Shown: positions 8,194 through 20,228, counted from the stretch's first letter. The stretch is DNA of 63,982 nt from Microvirgula aerodenitrificans DSM 15089 (GCF_000620105.1 NZ_JHVK01000020.1:1-63982); one strand, 5' to 3'. Notes: generated by a model from the sequence alone, not told the origin. A program made the numbers and translations.

Positions 8194-8490
8194 TTGCTTT
8201 TCTCTGATGATCACATCGAACAGACATCCCGCGCCATGAAGGCGATGTCACATCCTCTGCGTTTGAAGATCATCTCGGTGCTGGGCGACCGGGAGGTCAG
8301 CGTACAGGATATTGTCGACAAGGTCGGTACCTCCCAGTCGAATATTTCCCAGCATCTGGCCATCATGCGGGACAAGGGAGTATTGCGTACGCGCAAGGAC
8401 GCCAACCGCGTTTATTACCGGGTTGGCGATCTGCGTACACTGGAAGTGTTGAAGATGATGCGCGAAGTCTTCTGTGGCTTCAGCGAGTAG
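8194..8490 (+). CDS. ArsR-family winged-helix transcriptional regulator
   Basis: 98 residues, typical ArsR size. The recognition region is ~36-62 (VQDIVDKVGTSQSNISQHLA) and the wing is VLRTRKDANRVYYRV. The metal-sensing ELCVCDL motif of ArsR/SmtB is absent; the only cysteine is Cys94 near the C terminus. It therefore probably senses something other than arsenic or zinc, or a redox signal. The start is TTG at 8194 with GGGAG eight bases upstream. It is divergent from gpmI and convergent with secD. Target genes are not shown by sequence. Confidence 0.88.
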   Translation: MLFSDDHIEQTSRAMKAMSHPLRLKIISVLGDREVSVQDIVDKVGTSQSNISQHLAIMRDKGVLRTRKDANRVYYRVGDLRTLEVLKMMREVFCGFSE

Positions 8491-8534
8491 CCGGCAGGCC
8501 CGCTCGCCGTCGTTGCAATCGGTCAAGTACATGT

Positions 8535-8564
8535 AAAAGGGCACCCGGATGGGTGCCCTTTTTT
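8535..8564. terminator. Bidirectional intrinsic terminator
   Basis: A 12-bp stem AAAAGGGCACCC / GGGTGCCCTTTT with a 4-base loop (GGAT), and A and T runs on either side. It serves both the ArsR-type gene (plus) and secD (minus), whose stop codons face it. Confidence 0.92.
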
Positions 8565-8600
8565 GCGCCTGCCCGGGGTTGCTCCCGGGCGTGCCGTGCA

Positions 8601-10421
8601 TCAGATCGGCAGGCTCGTCAGGCGACGGCGCGAACCGTAGGCCAGGTTGACGATACCGCGCGAGACCAGCACCGCGGTGAACATCGAGGTCATGATGCCG
8701 AGGCAGTGCACGACGGCAAAGCCGCGCACCGGGCCGGAGCCGAAGATCAGCAGGGCGACACCGGCGATCAGCGTGGTGATGTTCGAGTCGAGGATGGTAT
8801 GCCACGCATGCTCGTAGCCGGCCTTGATCGCCGCCTGCGGCGTCACTCCATTGCGCAGCTCCTCCCGTATCCGCTCGTTGATCAGCACGTTCGCGTCAAT
8901 GGCCATACCCAGCGCCAGCGCGATGGCGGCAATGCCCGGCAGCGTCAGCGTAGCCTGCAGCATCGACAGCAGGGCGATCAGCATCAGCACGTTGGCGGCC
9001 AGCGACAGCGCCGAAATCACGCCGAACACGCGGTAGTAGAGAATCATGAAGATCGCCATGGCGGCGAAGCCGTACAGCGTGGAGTCGAAGCCCTTCCTGA
9101 TGTTCTCGGCACCCAGCGACGGGCCGACCGTGCGTTCCTCGATGATGTTCATCGGTGCGGCCAGCGAACCGGCGCGCAGCAGCAGCGCGACGTCATTGGC
9201 CTCGGCCGGGTTCATCGAGCCGGAAATCTGCACGCGACCGCCGCCGATTTCACCGCGGATGACCGGTGCGGTCACCACTTCGCCCTTGCCCTTTTCGACC
9301 AGGATCATCGCCATGCGGCGGTTGATGTTCTCGGCCGTGACCTGGCGGAAGATGCTGGCGCCGGTGCTGTCGAGGTTGATCAGCACGGCGGCACCGCCGT
9401 TTTCGTCGAAGCCCGGCTGCGCGTCATTGATGTTGTCGCCGGTCAGCTCGACATCCTTGCGCACCAGGATCGGCCGCGGCTCGCCGCCGGAACCGACTTC
9501 ATTCATCAGGTCGTAGCCGGCCGGCGTCATGCCGTTGACGGCGTCTGCCAGCTTCTGGCTGTCGTCCTCGACCAGGCGCACTTCCAGCGTCGCGGTGCGA
9601 CCGAGAATGTCCTTGGCCTTGGCCGTGTCCTGCACCCCCGGCAGCTGCACCACGATCCGGTTCGGGCCGGACTGCTGGATGATCGGTTCGGCCACGCCGA
9701 GCTCGTTCACCCGGTTGTGCAGGGTGGTGATGTTCTGCTTGACGGCGTCGGTCTGCACTTTCTGCAGTTCGGCCTGCGACAGCGAGGCGGTGATCGTGTT
9801 GCTGGCGTCGTCGGTCTTCAGTGTCAGGTTCGGGATCTGGCGGGCGATGACGTCGGAGATGAGGTTCAGCGTCTCGCCATCGCGCGCGCTGATCGACAGC
9901 GAGTCACCATTGCGGCGGATCTGGCCGTAACGGATCTTCTGCGCCTTCAGCTCGCGGCGGATATCGCCGGAGTAGCGTTCGAGCGTCTTGTCGACGGCAG
10001 CCTTCATGTCCACTTCGAGCAGGAAGTGAACGCCGCCGCGCAGGTCGAGACCGAGGAACATCGGGTGGGCCTTGATATTGGCCAGCCAGTCCGGCGACGA
10101 CGACAGCAGGTTCAGCGCGACGATGTAGTTGTCGCCGAGTTGCGACTGGATGGCATCGCGCGCCTTCAGTTGTTCGTCCGGCGTCTGGAAGCGGACCTTC
10201 AGGCTGCCGTTGTCCAGATAGGCGCCGACGGGCGAAAGGTGCTTGTCCTTCAGCAGGGTCTCGACGCGATCCATCAGCGTGGCGTCGACCGGATAAGCGC
10301 TGCGAGTGCTGGAGACCTGCACCGCCGGGCTTTCACCGTAGAAATTCGGCAGCGTGTAGATCGCACTCACGACCAGCGCCACCGCAATGATCAGGTACTT
10401 CCAGAGGGGGTAGCGGTTCAT
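8601..10421 (-). CDS. secD: Protein translocase subunit SecD
   Basis: 606 residues. SecD works with SecF and YajC at the SecYEG channel and uses the proton gradient to finish export. One N-terminal membrane segment (YLIIAVALVVSAIYTLP) is followed by a large periplasmic region (LGLDLRGGVHFLLEVD near 110) and five C-terminal membrane segments, including the conserved ALGMAIDANVLINERIREE. It follows yajC by 71 bases, as usual. Unusually, secF is not next: the gene ends at a terminator facing a convergent ArsR-type gene. Confidence 0.96.
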   Translation of the reverse strand: MNRYPLWKYLIIAVALVVSAIYTLPNFYGESPAVQVSSTRSAYPVDATLMDRVETLLKDKHLSPVGAYLDNGSLKVRFQTPDEQLKARDAIQSQLGDNYIVALNLLSSSPDWLANIKAHPMFLGLDLRGGVHFLLEVDMKAAVDKTLERYSGDIRRELKAQKIRYGQIRRNGDSLSISARDGETLNLISDVIARQIPNLTLKTDDASNTITASLSQAELQKVQTDAVKQNITTLHNRVNELGVAEPIIQQSGPNRIVVQLPGVQDTAKAKDILGRTATLEVRLVEDDSQKLADAVNGMTPAGYDLMNEVGSGGEPRPILVRKDVELTGDNINDAQPGFDENGGAAVLINLDSTGASIFRQVTAENINRRMAMILVEKGKGEVVTAPVIRGEIGGGRVQISGSMNPAEANDVALLLRAGSLAAPMNIIEERTVGPSLGAENIRKGFDSTLYGFAAMAIFMILYYRVFGVISALSLAANVLMLIALLSMLQATLTLPGIAAIALALGMAIDANVLINERIREELRNGVTPQAAIKAGYEHAWHTILDSNITTLIAGVALLIFGSGPVRGFAVVHCLGIMTSMFTAVLVSRGIVNLAYGSRRRLTSLPI

Positions 10422-10492
10422 GGTGACTTGGGGGCAGATGAAAACGATTCGCGCCGCGTGGGATCACGCGGCGCGGCATGGCAGGCGGGAAT

Positions 10493-10771
10493 TTATCCCT
10501 TGTAGCTGCCTTTTTCCAGTTTGTTGCCGATTGCGGCACGCTGGAACTGGATTTCTATACCCTTGGCAACCTCGACCGTCACATCGTTGCCGTCGAGCTT
10601 GGTGATGCGGCCGATCATGCCGGCCTGGGTCAGCACTTCGTCGCCCTTTTGCAGCGCTTCGAGCATGGCCTTCTGTTCCTTCATCTTCTTCTGCTGCGGG
10701 CGAACCAGCAGGAACCAGAACAGGATGAAGATGACAATCATCGGCAGGAACGACATCAGTTGTTCGTTCAT
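10493..10771 (-). CDS. yajC: Preprotein translocase subunit YajC
   Basis: 92 residues from the ATG at 10771, which has CCGGAG about 10 bases upstream; a longer reading frame is not needed. A single membrane segment (LPMIVIFILFWFLLVRPQQ) is followed by the YajC cytoplasmic domain (KAMLEALQKGDEVLTQAGMI then GRITKLDGNDVTVEV). YajC associates with SecDF. It sits between tgt and secD, the standard order. Confidence 0.95.
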   Translation of the reverse strand: MNEQLMSFLPMIVIFILFWFLLVRPQQKKMKEQKAMLEALQKGDEVLTQAGMIGRITKLDGNDVTVEVAKGIEIQFQRAAIGNKLEKGSYKG

Positions 10772-10863
10772 CTTGGTGAATCTCCGGATGGGAATGAAAT
10801 GAAACGGCACATTGTAACGGAAAGGCGCTTGGCTGCACCTTATGCCGGTTTGTGGCGCGGGAA

Positions 10864-12000
<1,137 letters not shown>

Positions 12001-12098
12001 TCAGGGCGCTAGTATAACGCACTTGGATGCTGGCGAAGATTTCTCCGAAAAGGGGCTTGCGTCAGGAAAAGAGTGTCGGTATAGTTCGGTTCCTCGGC

Positions 12099-12175
12099 AG
12101 GCACGTAGCTCAGCTGGTTAGAGCATCGTCTTGATAAGGCGGGGGTCGTTGGTTCGAGTCCAATCGTGCCTACCA
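12099..12175 (+). tRNA. tRNA-Ile (anticodon GAT)
   Basis: A 77-base cloverleaf with acceptor AGGCACG / CGTGCCT, D-arm GTAGCTCAGCTGGTTAGAGC, anticodon loop TTGATAA giving GAT, T-arm GGTTCGAGTCC and an encoded CCA. It is a free-standing tRNA-Ile gene upstream of thrS. Such copies are more often found inside the 16S-23S spacer. Confidence 0.95.
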
Positions 12176-12201
12176 ACACATTCCTAATCGGAGTAATCCA
12201 G

Positions 12202-12258
12202 ATGAACGCCCGAACTGAAAACACCGGACAGCCATTACTGTTTGGTCGGGCCATCTAG
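12202..12258 (+). CDS. Possible 18-residue leader peptide upstream of thrS
   Basis: ATG at 12202 with GGAG eight bases upstream, and TAG at 12256-12258. The peptide reads MNARTENTGQPLLFGRAI. It ends 15 bases before an intrinsic terminator, which is followed by thrS. The size and order match leader-peptide attenuators, but the peptide has only two Thr codons and no obvious antiterminator was found. It could be chance or a conserved small protein. Confidence 0.3.
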   Translation: MNARTENTGQPLLFGRAI

Positions 12259-12273
12259 AGAACTTCTGATACT

Positions 12274-12309
12274 AAAAAGTGCGGCTCAGACCGCACTTTT
12301 TTTTTGCTT
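12274..12309 (+). terminator. Intrinsic terminator or attenuator before thrS
   Basis: An 11-bp stem AAAAAGTGCGG / CCGCACTTTTT with a 6-base loop, followed by a long T run. It ends transcription from tRNA-Ile and the short ORF, 61 bases before the thrS start. Confidence 0.9.
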
Positions 12310-12369
12310 TTTTTCCCGGCGGCGGGAATCGCGTGCCGGTTTTTGTGGCTTCAAGCCAGGGGATCACAC

Positions 12370-14271
12370 ATGCCTGCCATTCGCCTGCCGGACGGTTCCG
12401 TCCGCCAATTCGAACATCCCGTTTCCGTCCATGATGTCGCCGCGTCGATCGGCGCCGGCCTTGCGCGCGCCGCGCTGGCGGGGCGGGTCGACGGCAAGCT
12501 GGTCGATACCCGCTTTGTCATCGACCACGACGCCGACCTGGCGATCGTGACCGACAAGGACGCCGACGGTGTCGACATCCTTCGCCACTCGACGGCCCAC
12601 CTGCTGGCCTATGCGGTCAAGACGCTGTTCCCTGATGCGCAGGTCACCATCGGACCGGCGATCGAAAACGGCTTCTACTACGACTTCAGCTACAAGCGTC
12701 CGTTTACGCCGGAAGACCTGATCGCCATCGAGAAGAAGATGGCCGAGCTGGCGAAGAAGGACATTCCGGTCGAGCGCATGGAAATGTCGCGTGACGATGC
12801 CGTGGCCTACTTCAAGTCGATCGGCGAGAACTACAAGGCGGAAATCATCGAGTCGATTCCGCAGGGCGAAGTGCTGTCGCTGTATCGCGAGGGTGATTTC
12901 ACCGACCTCTGTCGTGGCCCGCACGTCCCGTCGACCGGCAAGCTCAAGGTGTTCAAGCTGATGAAGCTGGCCGGCGCCTACTGGCGTGGCGACAGCCGCA
13001 ACGAGATGCTGCAGCGCATCTACGGCACCGCCTGGGCGAAGAAGGAAGACCTCGAGCAGTACCTGCACATGCTGGAAGAGGCGGAAAAGCGCGACCACCG
13101 CAAGCTGGGCCGCCAGCTCGACCTGTTCCATATCCAGGAAGAAGCGCCGGGCATGGTGTTCTGGCACCCGAAGGGCTGGACGCTGTGGCAGCAGGTCGAA
13201 CAGTACATGCGCCGCACCATCCTCGAGAACGGCTACCAGGAAGTGCGCACGCCGCAGATCGTCGACCGCTCGCTATGGGAAAAATCCGGCCACTGGGACA
13301 TGTACTCGGAGCTGATGTTTACCACCGAGTCGGAAAAGCGCGACTACGCGGTCAAGCCGATGAACTGCCCGTGCCACATCCAGATCTTCAACATGGGGAT
13401 CAAGAGCTACCGCGAGCTGCCGTACCGCATGGCCGAATTCGGCTCCTGCCACCGCAACGAGCCGTCCGGCTCGCTGCACGGCATCATGCGCGTGCGCAAC
13501 TTCGTCCAGGACGATGCGCACATTTTCTGCACCGACGCCCAGATGCAGGATGAGGCGATCCGCTTTATCGACCTGCTGCAGAGCGTGTACAAGGACTTCG
13601 GTTTCGAAGAGATCCTGATCAAGCTGTCCACGCGCCCGGAAAAGCGCGTCGGCGCCGATGCGCTGTGGGACCAGGCCGAAGCCGCGCTGGCCACCGCGCT
13701 GGACGTCAAGGGTCTGGCCTACGAGTTGCAGCCGGGCGAAGGGGCCTTCTACGGTCCGAAGATCGAATTCTCGCTGAAGGACAGCCTGGGCCGCGTCTGG
13801 CAGTGCGGGACGCTGCAGCTGGACTTCAACCTGCCGGAACGGCTGGGCGCCGAGTACGTGGACGAGGACAACACCCGCAAACACCCGGTCATGCTGCACC
13901 GGGCGATCCTCGGCTCGCTCGAACGCTTCATCGGCATCCTGATCGAGCATCACGCCGGCGCGATGCCGCTGTGGCTGGCTCCGACCCAGCTGGTGGTGAT
14001 GAATATCACCGAAGCACAGGCCGAATATGCAACGGAAATTGCCGAATCGCTGAGGAAACAGGGCTTCCGCGTCGATCTTGACTTGAGAAACGAGAAGATC
14101 AGCTATAAAATCCGCGAACACAGCCTGCAAAAGTTGCCGTATCAGATCATCGTCGGTGACAAGGAAAAGGCAGGCGCTCTGGTAGCCGTGCGTGCGCGGA
14201 CTGGCGAAGACCTCGGCCAGCTCCCGCTCTTCCAGTTCATCGAACGACTCAAGTCGGAACTGCTGCACTGA
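12370..14271 (+). CDS. thrS: Threonyl-tRNA synthetase
   Basis: 633 residues from the ATG at 12370, chosen for AGGGGA upstream and the standard [10 protein letters not shown] start. It charges tRNA-Thr. Order: TGS domain (1-62), editing domain with [12 protein letters not shown] and [10 protein letters not shown], class II catalytic core ([46 protein letters not shown]) and anticodon-binding domain from ~530. The zinc ligand Cys lies in NCPCH. It opens the conserved thrS-infC-rpmI-rplT-pheS-pheT-ihfA cluster, with infC 42 bases downstream. Confidence 0.98.
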   Translation: MPAIRLPDGSVRQFEHPVSVHDVAASIGAGLARAALAGRVDGKLVDTRFVIDHDADLAIVTDKDADGVDILRHSTAHLLAYAVKTLFPDAQVTIGPAIENGFYYDFSYKRPFTPEDLIAIEKKMAELAKKDIPVERMEMSRDDAVAYFKSIGENYKAEIIESIPQGEVLSLYREGDFTDLCRGPHVPSTGKLKVFKLMKLAGAYWRGDSRNEMLQRIYGTAWAKKEDLEQYLHMLEEAEKRDHRKLGRQLDLFHIQEEAPGMVFWHPKGWTLWQQVEQYMRRTILENGYQEVRTPQIVDRSLWEKSGHWDMYSELMFTTESEKRDYAVKPMNCPCHIQIFNMGIKSYRELPYRMAEFGSCHRNEPSGSLHGIMRVRNFVQDDAHIFCTDAQMQDEAIRFIDLLQSVYKDFGFEEILIKLSTRPEKRVGADALWDQAEAALATALDVKGLAYELQPGEGAFYGPKIEFSLKDSLGRVWQCGTLQLDFNLPERLGAEYVDEDNTRKHPVMLHRAILGSLERFIGILIEHHAGAMPLWLAPTQLVVMNITEAQAEYATEIAESLRKQGFRVDLDLRNEKISYKIREHSLQKLPYQIIVGDKEKAGALVAVRARTGEDLGQLPLFQFIERLKSELLH

Positions 14272-14313
14272 TTTTGACGCGCGGCGGGTCATGTATTTTT
14301 TGGAGTGACGGCA

Positions 14314-14832
<519 letters not shown>

Positions 14833-14856
14833 GACCGGCGTCAGCAGGTTTCCGAG

Positions 14857-14878
14857 TGCGGCGGGCATGCCCGCCGCA
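14857..14878 (+). other. Hairpin between infC and rpmI
   Basis: A 10-bp perfect inverted repeat TGCGGCGGGC / GCCCGCCGCA with a 2-base centre, in the 152-base gap between infC and rpmI. No T run, so probably part of a structured leader for the L35-L20 genes (L20 autoregulates this junction in enterobacteria) rather than a terminator. Confidence 0.45.
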
Positions 14879-14984
14879 TCTCGTTGAAAGGCGGCGCAAG
14901 CCGTACAAAAGCGTGACACAACGGTGTACAAGTGCCGCAAGGCCACCCTGTGTCGAATCTAAAAAACTCGCAGGAGTCACTTCC

Positions 14985-15182
14985 ATGCCGAAGATGAAAA
15001 CCAAGTCGAGCGCGAAAAAGCGTCTCAAGGTCCTGGGCAACGGTGGTGTGAAACGCTCGATGGCTTTCAAGCGTCACATCCTTACCAAGAAGACCACCAA
15101 GAACAAGCGCCAGTTGCGCGGTACCGTCATGGTCCACGAAACGAATATGGCCTCTGTTCGCGCCATGCTGCCCTACGCCTAA
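14985..15182 (+). CDS. rpmI: 50S ribosomal protein L35
   Basis: 65 residues, highly basic, standard length. It begins [20 protein letters not shown] and contains [25 protein letters not shown] is nine bases upstream of the start. It is a component of the large ribosomal subunit. It lies 11 bases before rplT, in the usual infC-rpmI-rplT order. Confidence 0.98.
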   Translation: MPKMKTKSSAKKRLKVLGNGGVKRSMAFKRHILTKKTTKNKRQLRGTVMVHETNMASVRAMLPYA

Positions 15183-15193
15183 GGAGTTAAGAG

Positions 15194-15553
15194 ATGCCTC
15201 GTGTCAAACGCGGTGTAACCGCTCGCGCCCGTCATAAAAAAGTTCTCGCGCTAGCCAAGGGCTATCGCGGCCGCCGCAAGAACGTATACCGCGTTGCCAA
15301 GCAGGCGGTGATGAAGGCCGGTCAATACGCTTACCGTGACCGTCGTCAACGCAAACGCCAGTTCCGCGCCCTGTGGATCGCCCGTATCAACGCCGCTGCG
15401 CGTGAATGCGGTCTGAGCTACAGCAAGTTCATGAACGGCCTGAAGCGGGCCGCCATCGAGATCGACCGCAAGGTGCTGGCCGACCTCGCCGTGTTCGACA
15501 AGGCTGTGTTTGCACAGCTGGTCGAAAAGGCGAAGGCAAGCCTCGTAGCCTAA
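15194..15553 (+). CDS. rplT: 50S ribosomal protein L20
   Basis: 119 residues with the basic N-terminal extension ([18 protein letters not shown]) and globular C domain ([20 protein letters not shown]). AAGGAG precedes the start. It is needed for early 50S assembly, and in E. coli represses rpmI-rplT translation by binding mRNA; the gap before rpmI is where such a leader would lie. Confidence 0.98.
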   Translation: MPRVKRGVTARARHKKVLALAKGYRGRRKNVYRVAKQAVMKAGQYAYRDRRQRKRQFRALWIARINAAARECGLSYSKFMNGLKRAAIEIDRKVLADLAVFDKAVFAQLVEKAKASLVA

Positions 15554-15569
15554 GCGTCGGGACATTAAG

Positions 15570-15596
15570 AAGGAGGCATCTTGCCTCCTTTTTTTT
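15570..15596 (+). terminator. Intrinsic terminator between rplT and pheS
   Basis: A 9-bp stem AAGGAGGCA / TGCCTCCTT with a 3-base loop, followed by T residues, 17 bases after the rplT stop. Genes continue in the same direction with pheS, so it is either the end of the ribosomal transcript or an attenuator. Confidence 0.9.
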
Positions 15597-15603
15597 ATCC
15601 TGA

Positions 15604-16677
<1,074 letters not shown>

Positions 16678-16695
16678 TCGCAGCGGAGCCTGAAC

Positions 16696-19059
16696 ATGAA
16701 ATTCTCTGAAATCTGGCTGCGCGACTGGGTCAACCCGGCGCTGGATACGGAACAACTGAGCCATCTGCTGACCATGGCCGGTCTCGAGGTCGAAAGCGTC
16801 GAGCCGGCCGCGCCGCGTTTCTCCGGCGTCGTGGTCGCCGAGGTCAAGAGCGTGCGCAAGCACGAGAATGCCGATCGCCTGCGGGTGACCGAAGTCGACG
16901 TCGGCAACGGCGAACGGGTGCAGATCGTCTGCGGCGCGCCGAATGTGGCCGAAGGCCTGAAGGTGCCGTGCGCGCTGTCCGGTGCCGTGCTGCCGGGTGA
17001 TTTCCGCATCAAGCCGACCAAAATGCGTGGCGTCGAGTCGAACGGCATGCTGTGCTCGGGCAAGGAACTTGGCGTGCCCGACGACGTCGACGGCCTGCTG
17101 GTCCTGCCGGCCGATGCGCCGGTGGGGGCGGATATCCGCGATTACCTGCAACTTGACGATGCCACCTTCGAACTGAAGATCACCCCGAACCGGGCCGACT
17201 GCCTGAGCCTGCGCGGCATTGCACGTGAAGTCGCCGCGCTGACCCGCGCTGCACTGAACGAGCCGACGATCACTGCCGTTGCGCCGGCGATCGACGACAC
17301 GCTGCCGGTGACGGTGGATGCCACCGCGGCCTGCCCGCGTTACATCGGTCGCGTGATCCGCGGTGTCGACGCCCGCGCCGCCACGCCGGCCTGGATGCGC
17401 CAGCGTCTGGAACGGGCTGGGCTGCGCAGTATCTCCGCCGTGGTCGACGTGACCAACTATGTGTTGCTCGAACTCGGCCAGCCGCTGCATGCCTTCGACC
17501 TTGGCAAACTTGCCGGCAACATCCATGTGCGCATGGCGCAGCCTGGTGAAACGCTGGCACTGCTGAACGGCAAGACCATCGATCTCGACCCGGACATGCT
17601 GGTGATCACCAGCGGCGACAAGGCCGTTGCGCTGGCCGGGATCATGGGCGGCGCCAACAGCGAAGTGGATGACACCACTGTCGACGTGTTCCTCGAATCG
17701 GCATTCTTCTCGCCCGAAGCCATTGCCGGCCGCGCGCGCAAGCTGACGCTGAACTCCGATGCGTCGTTCCGCTACGAGCGCGGTGTCGACTATGCGCTGC
17801 AGCGCGATGCGATCGAACGCGCCTCGGCGCTGATCCTGTCGATCTGCGGTGGTCAGGCCGGCCCGCTGGGCGAGGCCGTGTCCACCCTGCCGGTCAAGCC
17901 GGCGGTGCAGGTGCGGACGGCCCGGGTCAACAAGGTGCTCGGCATCACGCTGTCGCAGCAGGAGATTGGTGCGATCCTGACCGGACTCGGCTTTGAGACG
18001 GTCGAAGTCGACGCGGGGTTCAGTGTGACCCCGCCGAGCTTCCGCTTCGATATCGAGATCGAGGAAGACCTGATCGAGGAAATCGCCCGCGTCCATGGCT
18101 ACGAGAACGTGCCGGCCGATGCGCCGCGTGCCCGGCTGGCCATGCTGCCGCTGCCGGAAACCGCCACGCCGCGCCATGAGCTGCGCCGCCGTGTCGCCTG
18201 CCGCGACTACCAGGAAATCGTCAGCTACGCGTTTGTCGATGCGCAGTGGGAAGCCGACCTGGGCGGCAATGCCAATCCGGTGACGCTGATCAATCCGATC
18301 GCCAGCCAGATGAGCGTCATGCGTTCGACGCTGTTCGGCGGGCTGATCGACACCCTGGTCTCGAACCTGAACCGCAAGCAGTCGCGGGTGCGGGTGTTCG
18401 AGATCGCCCGGGTGTTCCTGAAGCAGGCGGACGGCAGCGTGCAGCAGCCGGAACGGCTGGCCGGTCTGGCCTTCGGTTCGCGCTACCCGGAACAGTGGGG
18501 CGTCAGTGGCGAGCGGGTTGATTTCCATGACGTGAAGGCTGACGTGGAGGCGCTGCTGGCGCCGCGCGCGGCGGTATACCGTGCCGGCCAGCATCCGGCA
18601 CTGCATCCGGGCCGCACGGCGGACATCCTGATCGACGGCAAGCGGGTCGGCGTGATCGGCGAGCTGCACCCGGCCTGGGTTCACAAGTACGACCTGCCGG
18701 CCGCGCCGGTGCTGTTCGAGCTCGATTTCGACACCCTGGCCACACGCAGCGGCATCGAAGCCCGGCCGGTCAGCAAGTTCCAGCCGGTGCGCCGCGACCT
18801 GGCGCTGGTGGTCGACGAAGCCGTGTCGCACGATGCGCTCCGCGACGCGCTGCTGGCTGCTGCGCCTGAGGCCGTTTACGCGGTGTCGCTGTTCGACATC
18901 TACCGTGGCAAGGGCATCGAGGACGGGAAAAAGAGCCTTGCATTCAAGGTGTTAATGCAGGATACTAGCCGCACATTAACCGATGAAGACGTTGAATCGG
19001 CGATCAGGCGGATGGTGGAAGCCGTTAGCGCCGGGCTGAATGCAAAGCTTCGTCTCTGA
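16696..19059 (+). CDS. pheT: Phenylalanyl-tRNA synthetase beta subunit
   Basis: 787 residues. Domains in order: N-terminal MKFSEIWLRDWVNP, EMAP/OB tRNA-binding domain (~39-150, including HENADRLRVTEVDVG and IVCGAPNV), B3/B4 editing domain (~210-390), B5, a catalytic-like core (~475-680) and a C-terminal anticodon-binding FDX-ACB domain (~693-787, ending AVSAGLNAKLRL). It pairs with PheS and removes mischarged tyrosine. Full length and uninterrupted. Confidence 0.98.
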   Translation: MKFSEIWLRDWVNPALDTEQLSHLLTMAGLEVESVEPAAPRFSGVVVAEVKSVRKHENADRLRVTEVDVGNGERVQIVCGAPNVAEGLKVPCALSGAVLPGDFRIKPTKMRGVESNGMLCSGKELGVPDDVDGLLVLPADAPVGADIRDYLQLDDATFELKITPNRADCLSLRGIAREVAALTRAALNEPTITAVAPAIDDTLPVTVDATAACPRYIGRVIRGVDARAATPAWMRQRLERAGLRSISAVVDVTNYVLLELGQPLHAFDLGKLAGNIHVRMAQPGETLALLNGKTIDLDPDMLVITSGDKAVALAGIMGGANSEVDDTTVDVFLESAFFSPEAIAGRARKLTLNSDASFRYERGVDYALQRDAIERASALILSICGGQAGPLGEAVSTLPVKPAVQVRTARVNKVLGITLSQQEIGAILTGLGFETVEVDAGFSVTPPSFRFDIEIEEDLIEEIARVHGYENVPADAPRARLAMLPLPETATPRHELRRRVACRDYQEIVSYAFVDAQWEADLGGNANPVTLINPIASQMSVMRSTLFGGLIDTLVSNLNRKQSRVRVFEIARVFLKQADGSVQQPERLAGLAFGSRYPEQWGVSGERVDFHDVKADVEALLAPRAAVYRAGQHPALHPGRTADILIDGKRVGVIGELHPAWVHKYDLPAAPVLFELDFDTLATRSGIEARPVSKFQPVRRDLALVVDEAVSHDALRDALLAAAPEAVYAVSLFDIYRGKGIEDGKKSLAFKVLMQDTSRTLTDEDVESAIRRMVEAVSAGLNAKLRL

Positions 19060-19089
19060 GGCCGGAGCCAGTCGTTGATGTCAGGTCAT

Positions 19090-19112
19090 GACGCCGCGTA
19101 ACCCGCGGCGTC
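19090..19112 (+). terminator. Hairpin between pheT and ihfA
   Basis: A 9-bp stem GACGCCGCG / CGCGGCGTC with a 5-base loop, followed by a poorly T-rich stretch. Probably a weak terminator; ihfA starts 53 bases later and may have its own promoter in the AT-rich stretch at 19118-19150. Confidence 0.5.
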
Positions 19113-19165
19113 TTCAGTTATCGTGAATAAATAAAAATCAAGTCAAGAGTCGTTAAGGGGATGTC

Positions 19166-19468
19166 ATGACGCTGACCAAGGCAGAGCTTGCCGATTTGCT
19201 GTTCGACAGGGTGGGCCTCAGCAAGCGGGAGTCCAAGGACATGGTTGAATCCTTCTTTGAGGAAATCCGTGGCGCGCTGGAAGAGGGCGACTCGGTCAAG
19301 CTGTCCGGCTTCGGCAATTTCCAGTTGCGTGACAAGCCGCAACGCCCGGGGCGCAACCCCAAGACCGGCGAGGAAATCCCGATTACCGCCCGCCGCGTCG
19401 TCACCTTCCACGCCAGCCAGAAGCTCAAGGGGATGGTCGAGGCGCACTATGCCGTACGCAGCCTCTGA
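19166..19468 (+). CDS. ihfA: Integration host factor alpha subunit
   Basis: 100 residues, HU/IHF fold. It begins [20 protein letters not shown]. The DNA-intercalating arm is [17 protein letters not shown], and [13 protein letters not shown] follows. With IhfB it bends DNA at promoters and recombination sites. Its place after pheT is conserved across beta- and gammaproteobacteria. AAGGGG precedes the start. Confidence 0.97.
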   Translation: MTLTKAELADLLFDRVGLSKRESKDMVESFFEEIRGALEEGDSVKLSGFGNFQLRDKPQRPGRNPKTGEEIPITARRVVTFHASQKLKGMVEAHYAVRSL

Positions 19469-19793
19469 CATGCCGGCGCTGCCGACCGCGCGTTATTTCA
19501 GTGTCGACGAGGCCGCGCGCCTGGTCGGCGTCGCACCGCACGTGCTGCGCAGCTGGGAAGCCGAGTTTGCGTCGGCGCTGCCGAGCGCCGTCCAGCGCCG
19601 GCACTACCGGCGCGAGGAAGTACTGGCGGCCAGGCAGATCCATGCCCGGCTGCGGGCGCAGGCCCTGCGCGGCGGTGACGCCGGACTGGCGGCCGCGCGG
19701 GCGCTGGATGCACCGCAGCCGCTGTCGGTCGACGAGCTGCGCACCGAGCTGACCCGGATCCGCGAGACGCTGTCATTGGACTTTGACGAGTGA
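19449..19793 (+). CDS. MerR-family transcriptional regulator
   Basis: 114 residues if started at ATG 19449 (GAGG eight bases upstream, overlapping ihfA by 20 bases); a second ATG at 19470 gives 107 residues and sits one base after the ihfA stop. The N-terminal MerR helix-turn-helix reads [20 protein letters not shown] followed by SWEAEF and [17 protein letters not shown]. The remainder is a short helical tail with no metal-binding cysteines. A MerR-like gene after ihfA is typical of betaproteobacteria. Targets unknown. Confidence 0.85.
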   Translation: MPYAASDMPALPTARYFSVDEAARLVGVAPHVLRSWEAEFASALPSAVQRRHYRREEVLAARQIHARLRAQALRGGDAGLAAARALDAPQPLSVDELRTELTRIRETLSLDFDE

Positions 19794-19824
19794 CCCCGGC
19801 ATTGGTATAGTTCGCACCCTGAGT

Positions 19825-19901
19825 CGGGGCGTGGCGCAGCCTGGTAGCGCACTTGCATGGGGTGCAAGGGGTCGCGAGTTCGAATCCCGCCGCCCCGACC
19901 A
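19825..19901 (+). tRNA. tRNA-Pro (anticodon GGG)
   Basis: 77 bases: acceptor CGGGGCG / CGCCCCG, D-arm GTGGCGCAGCCTGGTAGCGC, anticodon stem CTTGC / GCAAG around loop ATGGGGT giving GGG, T-arm GAGTTCGAATC, and an encoded CCA. It follows the MerR-type gene by 31 bases. Confidence 0.96.
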
Positions 19902-19929
19902 ACGAATTTGCAGTTGCTTCAAACAGCAG

Positions 19930-19954
19930 GGCCAGCCTTCGGGCTGGCCTTTTT
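19930..19954 (+). terminator. Intrinsic terminator of tRNA-Pro
   Basis: An 8-bp stem GGCCAGCC / GGCTGGCC with a TTCG tetraloop, then five T residues. Confidence 0.92.
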
Positions 19955-20228
19955 GTTTTGGGTTCCCGATCAGTCCCGGCGGTCAGTCCGGGTCCTGCTC
20001 CCGGTTTACCCGCGCGCCAGGCTTTTCCATGGCGGCCAGTGGCCGGGGCGAGGGCGGGCGATTCCCGCATATCGCGAAAAAATGACGCTCCGCCGCAAAA
20101 GCGCCTATGCTGTCCACACATCGTTGCCCGCCATGCACATCGGGCCATGGCAATGATCGCAGGGACGCACCTGCAACAGTGTCATAGTGGGACCGGCCCT
20201 GCCTGGCGGCGCCCACGAGGAAAATATC

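Noticed and set aside
12304-12369. Longer thrS start 22 codons upstream
   Set aside because: The added region overlaps the terminator T run, lacks a ribosome binding site and extends past the normal family N terminus.
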